Source: Porogramme epimiltina (lineage: Eukaryota > Basidiomycota > Agaricomycetes > Polyporales > Polyporaceae). From it: a stretch of 14,869 bases of DNA. The stretch is from positions 1-14,869 of the forward strand of contig FTLJ01000061.1 in NCBI GenBank assembly GCA_900155495.1, in the 5' to 3' direction. A program made the position numbers and the translations under genes. Of the stretch, positions 1 to 7,100 are shown one piece after another; the stretch's first letter is position 1; every line of letters begins with the position of its first letter. The notes beneath the pieces are model-generated. The model had not been told where the DNA came from, searched no databases, and saw nothing but the letters and a program-made list of their open reading frames with translations.

Positions 1-1388
1 ATGGTCTGTGCGAGTGTGGACTTCCCTGTGCCTGGTAGCCCGTTCATCCACACGATTCGGAGCTCGGGAGGAATCTTGAACATGGGCGAATAGTCCTCGG
101 CCAACGCGAAGGCATTCATATGGACGATCCAATGGTACACTGCAGACAGAACCTCTATACGTGTCGTCCCTAGGCATTCCTCACGCCCTGCATTCGTGTC
201 AAATCGGGCGTCGGCGGCGTACCGGAGACGAATTTCTATTATGCAAGTTTAATGTCATTGGAAATACGACTGGGTAGAAGACCGAGGAGCTTACCTGGAC
301 TACTCGTTGTCTGTCGGATCGTCTCACGGATGAGTTCTCCCTCCTTTTTAACCTCAGTACGAGTTTTGGTCCCTTCTTGATGAATATCCCCGCGTACATC
401 GTCGAGTTTGCGATTTACGCCATCGAACTCTCCAGTAATGGAAACTTGCATGTCCTATGAACCGGGCCAGCACGGTCAGCATATGGTGCTGACCTGCATT
501 TAGAAACTCACGTTGACTTCAGTGTACACTAAAATGTTCATGGAAAGCTAAAATAGTGGTCATTATGATGCTCCTGAACGCTTTATACCACTTCCGACAC
601 ACCGACACGTACCGTGAAGCAATCCAGACACCACGACAAACTCTTGACATAGCCATCGAGTTCCTCTGTGATCTTGTCCTTGCGTAGTGCTTGTGATGCC
701 CCTCGCATAATCTTCTTGGTCGTTGGGTCCTTCTCGTTTCCTTTGAGTCTTTCCACCGCGGCCGTGACGCTTTCCACATTCCTATACCCAGGGTTATTAT
801 GTCAATACGACGAGGCGACTGTATATCGTTGGAATGTGTACGTACTTGTTGAAGATTCCCAATTGCTCCTTCAGCTTTGGCGAACAGTGCCTGTCTTTTG
901 GACGAACTGACTTGATCATGGTGTTCATAGATTCAATGTGTTTTTGCAGCATGACCATAGACTCTCGATTGGAAGCGTATTTCTGTAATATTCACGTGAT
1001 TTATGCGTAATAGATCATATGTCAGAGCTGTATGGAGAGCGCTGAACAGACTGACGATTGCAAACGACATACCTCGTAAGCCTCCAAGACAGTCTTAAGG
1101 GCCTTCACCGCACCAGGAAGGAACGGAACCCCATCGGAGAGCGACTCTGTAATGTCGAGGGCCAGGCGTACCGCACCCGTGACCGCATCTCGTACGTTCG
1201 AGTGGCCCTCCTTGGTTGTTTGCGGACAATCCTCAACCCCGCCTCCCTGGTTATCAGTCGTAGCATTACTCGAAGATGGTTGTTCTACTGTAGTGGTCGC
1301 GTGTGGATCAGGAGGCGTCTGGAAGGGAGGGACTCCAGTGGACAGTGGTGACGTCTCCGTGACGGGACTTTCCGCGGACGTTGGAGGC

Positions 1389-1397
1389 GACCCGGTG
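1389..1397. repeat. Left copy of the 9-bp target-site duplication
   Basis: GACCCGGTG directly abuts the left end of the element and recurs at 2498-2506. One more flanking base on the left (C) and two on the right (GG) also match, so the true duplication could be slightly longer or shifted. Confidence 0.8.
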
Positions 1398-1433
1398 GGG
1401 CACAGGTAAATTGACGCGAACAGGCGCGAACAG
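1398..1433 (+). repeat. Left terminal inverted repeat of the 1100-bp element
   Basis: This 36-bp end pairs with 2462-2497 in inverted orientation, with mismatches only at positions 6, 8, 10 and 27. It runs directly into further GCGAACAGAC units. Confidence 0.85.
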
Positions 1434-1470
1434 ACGCGAACAGACGCAAACAGACGCGGAACAGACGCGG
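1411..1470 (+). repeat. Left subterminal array of the GCGAACAGAC motif
   Basis: About five consecutive 10-11 bp units of ACGCGAACAG type follow the left terminus, with small variants (GGCGCG, ACGCAAACAG, ACGCGGAACAG). The same motif occurs in inverted orientation at the right end, as expected for subterminal transposase-binding repeats. That function is inferred. Confidence 0.75.
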
Positions 1471-1481
1471 CCGCGTCTGTT
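1460..1481. repeat. Perfect 22-bp palindrome inside the element
   Basis: The core ACAGACGCGGCCGCGTCTGT at 1461-1480 is self-complementary, and the flanking A and T extend it by one base on each side. It marks the point where the array motif flips orientation, so it is two array units joined head to head. Confidence 0.8.
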
Positions 1482-1848
1482 TGCGCCGGTCACATCTGCA
1501 TCCCCACTAGTACACCTGGAAACCTCCGCGAAGTGCCTCACAATGACAATCATATGTTATTTCTGTATGATGCATCGTGAGGTCACCTGTTAGCTGTCCC
1601 AAATGAGAGTGTGAACGGCATGCTGAGCTGCCGCGCCTTAACGGGCGCTTATGTCACTTCTGGCCGGCGTAAGGACTAACTGGATTATTCGCTAATTTCA
1701 GGACATCTCAGGGGCGAAATAGTTACAGTCATGGTGTATAAAGTAGCTCTCCTATACATAGAAATTAGTTTCATACTGAAACTCATGTAATAACAGCTAT
1801 AGAAGTGTTATCCAGACTGCACTGACTTGCGTCGGTCAGCGTCTATGC

Positions 1849-2080
1849 TCCGCGCCACCTCGCGTCTGTCTCGCGCCGCCTTGCGTCTGTCCCGCGTCGC
1901 CTCGCGCCTGTCCCACGCCACCTTGCGTCTGCACCGCGCCACCTTGCGTCTGCCCCGCGTCTGTCCCGCGTCGCTTCGCGTCTGTCCCGCGTTGCCTCGC
2001 GTCTGTCCTACGCTGCCCCGTGTCTGTTCGTTATCTGTATTTGACTGTCCTGCACCACTCTGCGTCTGTCCTGCATCTGC
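1849..2080. repeat. Internal 21-bp minisatellite in the element
   Basis: About ten imperfect 21-bp units plus two half units lie here. Each unit is an 11-bp half of CCCGCGTCGCC type and a 10-bp half of TCGCGTCTGT type. The 10-bp half equals the subterminal motif of the element, in the same orientation as at the right end. Because 21 is a multiple of three, every frame stays open, which makes spurious ORFs on both strands (for example 1808-2107 minus). Confidence 0.8.
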
Positions 2081-2372
2081 CACGTGCAGCATGTGTCTAT
2101 CCCACATATTTACTGTGCAATACCATTACCGTTCTACCTTTTCTCCAAGATAGTTTTTGATGATGTCTGAGGGCCCCATTCATACTCAGGAAGTTGAACT
2201 CTAGGAGCTTAATAACTGCTCTGAATTACTAAAACTGCCATTATGAAGGACTTACATGCAGTGAAGACCTCGTTTTAAGTGTTTCCAGATATTACATTGA
2301 GAAGCCTGAGCATAGATAGGACATACGATACACCTCCACCGCTGCACAAGTGTTCGGCGCCTATGGGCGCTT

Positions 2373-2485
2373 GCCCGCGTCTGTCGCTGCCGCGTCTGTG
2401 TTCGCGTCTGTTCGCGTCTGTGGCTGTGTCGGTTCGCGTCTGTCCTGCGTCTGTCCTGCGGCTGTTCGCGTCTGTTCGCGTCAAT
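2373..2485 (-). repeat. Right subterminal array of the 10-bp motif
   Basis: About ten copies of CGCGTCTGTT-type units, some degenerate (CTGCGTCTGTC, GCGGCTGTTC), precede the right terminus. They are inverted relative to the array at 1411-1470. Confidence 0.75.
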
Positions 2486-2497
2486 TTCCTTCTGCCC
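2462..2497 (-). repeat. Right terminal inverted repeat of the 1100-bp element
   Basis: This is the inverted partner of 1398-1433 (32 of 36 identical, no gaps). Internally it continues into an array of the same 10-bp motif. Confidence 0.85.
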
Positions 2498-2506
2498 GAC
2501 CCGGTG
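2498..2506. repeat. Right copy of the 9-bp target-site duplication
   Basis: GACCCGGTG directly follows the right end of the element. It encodes part of the PTGS stretch of the NLR tail, which is also present in copy B at residues 67-70. Confidence 0.8.
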
Positions 2507-2706
2507 GGAGCTTGTGGAGTGCCTCTAGATGTCCCCGGGTGAGATGACGATGTCGGCTCAGGGGCCGGTCTAATGACAGATTGAGACGGGATGGGGACCG
2601 TTCCTGTGGTGGTAGGCGGCGCCGACGCGGGTCGGCCGACTTCTGGCTCCGGGGTGGGCGTCCTCTCTCTACGCTTATTCCATTTCGTGCGGATCCTCTT
2701 GCGCAT

Positions 2707-2850
2707 TGAAGTGTTGTAGTGGGGCTACAGACCAGTGACGACAAAAGTAAGAAGGACACGATAGGCAGGGGAAGGATTGAACGGACTGAGACGTCGAGAG
2801 GAAACCCACTATATACACAGTTTACCTACACTGCTTGAGACACGTGGTGG
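2707..2850 (-). promoter_or_regulatory. 5' flank of NLR copy A with a conserved CACGTG box
   Basis: This flank is recognisably similar to the flank of copy B (9611-9755). Shared blocks include the leader beside the ATG (GTGGGGCTACAG on the plus strand) and ACACGTGGTGG. The CACGTG palindrome at 2841-2846 lies 135 bp upstream of the ATG, exactly as in copy B. A TATA-like GTATATAG is read on the minus strand at about 2816-2809. CACGTG is the classic E-box recognised by bHLH factors; use of this site is inferred from conservation only. Confidence 0.5.
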
Positions 2851-2880
2851 TATACCGTTCAGACTGCACAATAAATCATA

Positions 2881-3040
2881 TTAATCCCACGCGCCGTTTT
2901 GATAGTCCCACGGAACATTTACTATTTTAATCAAACGCTATTGTAGTATATAATGGCCACGACATTGTATTAATCCCACGTCAAACAGATATATGCCCCA
3001 CGGATTGTAAACGTGGGGCAAATTCGATATTAGCCCCACG
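2881..3040. repeat. Cluster of CCCACG motifs with a perfect hairpin
   Basis: TTAATCCCACG occurs at 2881-2891 and 2970-2980, a variant GATAGTCCCACG at 2901-2912 and TTAGCCCCACG at 3030-3040. Between them TGCCCCACG (2994-3002) and its exact reverse complement CGTGGGGCA (3012-3020) form a 9-bp stem with a 9-base loop. The block is AT-rich and ends abruptly at GC-rich DNA. It could be a protein-binding cluster upstream of copy A or the eroded end of a mobile element. Confidence 0.55.
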
Positions 3041-3565
3041 TCATCGCATCACTGTGCGCGCCGCTTGAAGGAGGACGTGTCGGACGCGCACACCCACCTC
3101 CTGTCATGGACCCTCATGAGCATGGCGCCTCCCTCTCCCGCTTCTCCCTCTCCTCTCGCCATCGCGCACCCCCACACATGTCCATTCAACCCAGTCGCGC
3201 TGCACGCGTACCCCGGCACCCTTGAGTGCCGCGCGCGCGTCGCGATGCATGTGCGCGACCCAAACGCCCAGCGCCCGCTCGCGCCACATCGCCACGGTGT
3301 CGTGAACGGTGCGCCCGCGAGCGTTATCCGAGGGGGGGGTATGTCGCGCGCGAGTGGGCAGTATTCCCTGTGCCGGGTCCAGGGCGCAAGGCTACGTGCT
3401 TTGCTGTGCGTGGGGATGTGACAGCGCTGCTCGCCATGCTGTACGCTGCACCGGAGCGGAGGTGGTACGGGCTCGTGACGCTGCTTACGACGATCCCGGG
3501 CCTGTGGCACATCCAGGACGCTACGGGCACGCAGACGCGGTTCCGGGGCAAGTGGTGAGGGCATA
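3041..3565. other. GC-rich block with unrecognised open frames, probably a gene relic
   Basis: This block is much richer in G+C than its flanks. A plus-strand frame at 3226-3558 (110 aa) ends in a protein-like stretch including DVTALLAMLYAAPERRWYGL and then TIPGLWHIQDATG, with a plausible hydrophobic pattern. Its first half is Arg/Pro-rich and looks non-coding. A minus-strand frame of 171 aa (3564-3049) overlaps it and has no features I recognise. I cannot assign a family. It may be a fragment of a gene, or GC-driven open frame. Confidence 0.3.
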
Positions 3566-4190
3566 ATTCAGGTTGATGCAGACGAATAGGCCCACATGTA
3601 CGTGCATAGCAGAAGAATGGGGAGAATGTGGCAGGGCACCCCGATACCCTCGCTATTGCAATCATGACTACGAAATTGATAGCATGAGGAGATGAACGGG
3701 GAGTTATGTGCGGAGCTGCATGAGGCTTAATTGGGGCCATATGGCTGTGAGCTTGTTCCGATGCTGAGCGCGGACTCAGTGTTATGGCCCCTGGGTTGTG
3801 TGTGCCACGATGTTGTCTCCCAGAGTGTTTGTCCGAAGAGGTGGAAGGTTCATGGTCCCTGCGGTAAGGTTGGGGTTGCTCGTTCGTAGCACAGCTGGTC
3901 CGTGTGGTGGCGGTCAGATAGGGGTGAGCAGAGGGCCCACTTCTCGCTTGTGCGGATAGTTCTTTATTCGCTGTAGAACCAGCCGGACTACCATGATAAA
4001 TTGAATCAGCCCTTTACTTCATCGATCGAATCTGCCAGAAATGGCCCGCTCTACTCAAGTGGACAAGTCACCTGGGATAATGTACGCGTGAGTGTGGCGG
4101 TCCGCATACAATGTCAATCGTCGAGGCACAGGCCCTGCTGGCAGTTCACAAGGAATGAGAACCGGTAGAAAGCTAAACTACGACGGCGTG
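3566..4190. other. 3' flank of NLR copy B, no gene seen
   Basis: No coding sequence is recognised. On the minus strand AATAAA is present at 3968-3963, about 220 bp past the stop codon of copy B, and is a possible poly(A) signal. Fungi use this hexamer loosely, so the assignment is weak. Confidence 0.4.
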
Positions 4191-7100
4191 TTAGGCTCGA
4201 GGGAGTATCTGCTCTGAGCCCCCAGACATGTCCACAACGACAAGCCGCCCATCATTGGAAGCGAAAGCTACCCATTCTCCCCTGGCATCCCACCCTCCGG
4301 GAATGCGTTGGTATCCAACCTCCACGGGCTGGTATCGATACACTGGCGGGAGCCAGCACCCTCGTCGAGGTTCTTCCCCACGACCCCGGCACCAAATCCA
4401 GCCATCAGAGAGGAAGTAGTCGGGGTGTAGATGAGAGTCGGTGGATCCAATGCCTTGTTGTGGAACGGCGCCGTGCTGCGCGACGAGTGGCCAGTGCGCC
4501 TGGGACGTGATCGGTGCGAAGCAGGCATTGGTGATGACGGCGCGCTCGTCTGCGGAGAACCGGATGCGCTCGACCCAAATGCCGGATGTTTCTGGATGGA
4601 GTTCGGCAAGGAGATGGAGAACACCCCTGCTCCGTTCGGGAGACCCGTCTGCGCCGTTTCGTGCAGTGTCCGGGTCTGAGTGTGTGGAAGGGGAGAAGTC
4701 CCAGAGGGAGATCTGACCGCGCTCGCTTGATCCGACGACGCGTGAGCCGTCAGACGAGAACGAGAGGGCGACGATGGCATGACGGTGGTTCATCTCCATA
4801 GTCATGATGTTTGACGCGAGGTCGTATAGGTGCAGGGTTGAATAACCCGTCCAAACTCTCTTGGTCAGCGCATGGAATGATCGTACTATTGGGTACTCGG
4901 AGTTGGGGGAATGGAGGGTCGTGGGTCCCATTTTTGAAAAGAGAAGGTATCGTCCACACGGTGAGATCCCAAGAGCCCAAATAGACCCGTCTCCCTCAAA
5001 AAGCATCTTCTCGGACCGAGAAATGGTGGCCCAGAGCTTGACATCTCCGTCGTACGACCCAGAGACAATGCTTTCTGAGTCTGGGGTGAACACGGTGGGG
5101 GGGATGTCCTCAGAATTGCTGCAAAGAACGGAGGTAAATGAGACTTGTGCCGTGCCGTGCGCAACGATGGAATGGTCTGTATGCCCAGTCAGCGCAAGCC
5201 GGGACCCGTCAGGGGACCATGTCAGAGCCACAAAACGGGGATTGAAGGTGCCGGGGTGTGGGTGGGCCATCTTGCTGACTATCTTCCTCGACCGGACGTC
5301 CCAGAGCTCCACCGTCCCGTCTTCCACCACCACCCCAAGCCGATCCCCTTCCCGAGGTGAAAACGCAACAGCCAATACCCTCGACGAAGACCACCCATCG
5401 CCCGCTCCACTCTCGTCGGCGCCTGAGACCACACTCGTCCGCATCACCCCCACGTCCCACGACCGCACCGTTCCCAGGCTGTGGGCGGAGACGAGTTGCG
5501 ACCCGTCGGGGGAAAACCGCAATCCATGGATGCGTTCTCCTCGAATCTCCTCGCGCTCCCCGACCCACTCCCCGGTCCCAACGTCCCACAGCCCGATCCA
5601 CGATCCCTCACCGGGCCCGCACCCGACGGCGAGGGTGCGGCCGTCAGGAGAGAAGTCGAGCGCCCAAACGTCGCCCTCCACGGATAGTGTCTTGAGGTGG
5701 AGGGGATGGGATGGATCTTCGATGGACCACAGAACGAGCTCGTTGCGGCATCCGCATGCGAGTCTCTTGTCGTCGGGAGATATAGAGACCCTGGCAACAT
5801 GGTCCTGGGCGTCATGTAGGAGTGCGCAAGCCTGAGACTCGCCCTTGACCATCCAAATCCGACAGGGAGACTCGTCAGTGCTTCCAGAAACCAGGAATGA
5901 CCCGTCGTGAGAGAAGGCGACAGAGTATATGCCGTTACAATGTCCCTCCAGGACCCTTATCTTCTTCAGTTCTCCACACGCGGCAGCCCATAACACAATT
6001 TTCTTGTCCTGAGAGCCGGAGGCCGCTAGGTCTCCCTGGGAAGAGTAAGCCACCGTGCGAACGGGCTCTGAATGGGCCTTCTGCGACGTGATTCGTTCGC
6101 CCGTCCGAGCGTCCCACAGCGACACCACCCCTTCCACCGTCCCGCACAGGATCTCCTTCCCATCCGGAGAGAACGCTACACTCACAACCTCGCTCTCGTC
6201 CTTCAGCACATGGAGCTGTGCCCCCGTCCGACGGTTCCATAGTCGGATGGTGCAGTCCTCGGAGCCAGAGACGATGAGCTCGCCATCCGGGGAGTATGCG
6301 ACGGAATTAGTGGCGGTCGTGTGGCCCTCCATTGTAAGAATGTTCGCGTTCCATCGTGACAGTTGGCCGATGCGGATCCGGGGTGTGCCATCGAGATCTG
6401 CCCAGTAGGTGGCGCGGAGGACGGAGGTGGAGGGGGAGGATGGGAGGGCGGATATGTAGATATGGCCGGCGGAGGATGAGATGGAGGGATAGCAGAGATG
6501 CACCACACGCTTGCAGTCGTTGAGCATCGCTATGACGTCTGTCGGAGGCGCACCCAAATTCTGAAAGCCAGTCGAAGAGCTACTGAGCGTTCATCCCGAA
6601 CGTGTCTATGACGTCACATACCTGAAGAGCGTTCTGTGCATTCTCCAACGCATCAACAGCCCGGTCCATCTCCCCCATCAAGCTCGAGACTTCGAGCCAG
6701 TGCAGGAGGTGTTCCTGAGTGAACGTGGCGATCAGAGCGATTATGTCCTGCGTGATGTTCCCTTCACAGAGGTGGCTGGACCAATGTCGACATGCGTACT
6801 GAACGTGAACCGGGACCGAGGCCGCGAGACGAGAGGAAAGGTCCTCGATGTCAATGTTTGCCGCCCAGGTCGACCCGATATTGCACGGATTACGGCCGAG
6901 ATTCGCGTTCATGATTTGCAAGCATCGTTCTGAAAGTAGCGTGTTTTGGAGCTCCTTGTCGACGAGTATGTCGGTGCGCAGGCACTTTGATTTATCGACA
7001 AGAAAATCGGGAAAGGAGGGGTGGATGACGCGGATAACCCCGTTTGATTCGTCAGACTCGGGGACCACTAGAATTGAGTGAAGCGGGCGTAGCGTACGGC

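Larger units (their letters stand above)
1398..2497. mobile_element. 1100-bp non-autonomous DNA transposon, probably Mutator-like, inside exon 1 of copy A
   Basis: The ends are 36-bp terminal inverted repeats matching at 32 of 36 positions. The left end begins GGGCACAGGTAAATTGACGC and the right end, read inward, begins GGGCAGAAGGAAATTGACGC. The 9-bp sequence GACCCGGTG flanks both sides as a target-site duplication. The equivalent position in copy B is uninterrupted (around 9390-9410). Exon 1 of copy A without the element and one duplication is 525 bp, identical in length to copy B. No transposase-like reading frame fits inside; the open frames are translations of tandem repeats. A 9-bp duplication with inverted termini is typical of Mutator-like elements, but 8-9 bp duplications also occur in Merlin and hAT elements, so the superfamily is inferred. 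The interior holds two AT-richer unique stretches (about 1500-1840 and 2085-2365) separated by a 21-bp minisatellite. Confidence 0.85.
1..2706 (-). pseudogene. NLR (NACHT-WD40) copy A, 5' part, interrupted by a transposon; runs off the left edge
   Basis: This is the tandem paralogue of the complete NLR at 4191-9610. Readable exons on the minus strand are 2706-2498 and 1388-1073 (the two halves of exon 1), 982-846, 781-613, 454-295 and 235 to the edge. Exons 2 and 3 have the same lengths as in copy B (137 and 169 bp); exon 4 is 12 bp shorter, still in frame. Exons 2-3 match copy B at about 69 of 102 residues by hand alignment. At the left edge the Walker A motif GLPGTGKST is visible, so the NACHT domain continues outside the window. 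The 1100-bp element at 1398-2497 breaks exon 1 after codon 69. Translation from the ATG at 2706 enters the element, adds 74 unrelated residues and stops at 2277-2275. All exon sequence downstream of the break is still open, so the insertion looks young. An in-frame TAG seven codons upstream supports this start. Alternative: translation from an internal ATG could still give a protein lacking the disordered tail. Confidence 0.85.

Noticed and set aside
1849..2080. Possible CRISPR array
   Set aside because: The units are contiguous with no unique spacers and the organism is a fungus; this is a minisatellite.
1808..2153. Open frames of about 100 aa on both strands rich in GQTR or RLSRA repeats
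   Set aside because: They are translations of the 21-bp minisatellite, which stays open because its length is a multiple of three.
1398..2497. The insertion acting as a spliced intron of copy A
   Set aside because: On the minus strand the boundaries do not give GT..AG ends that restore the frame; the duplication and inverted termini fit transposition instead.
4861..5835. 324-aa plus-strand open frame
   Set aside because: It is antisense to the WD40 exon, Ser/Pro/Arg-rich and without motifs; the minus strand carries the real coding sequence.
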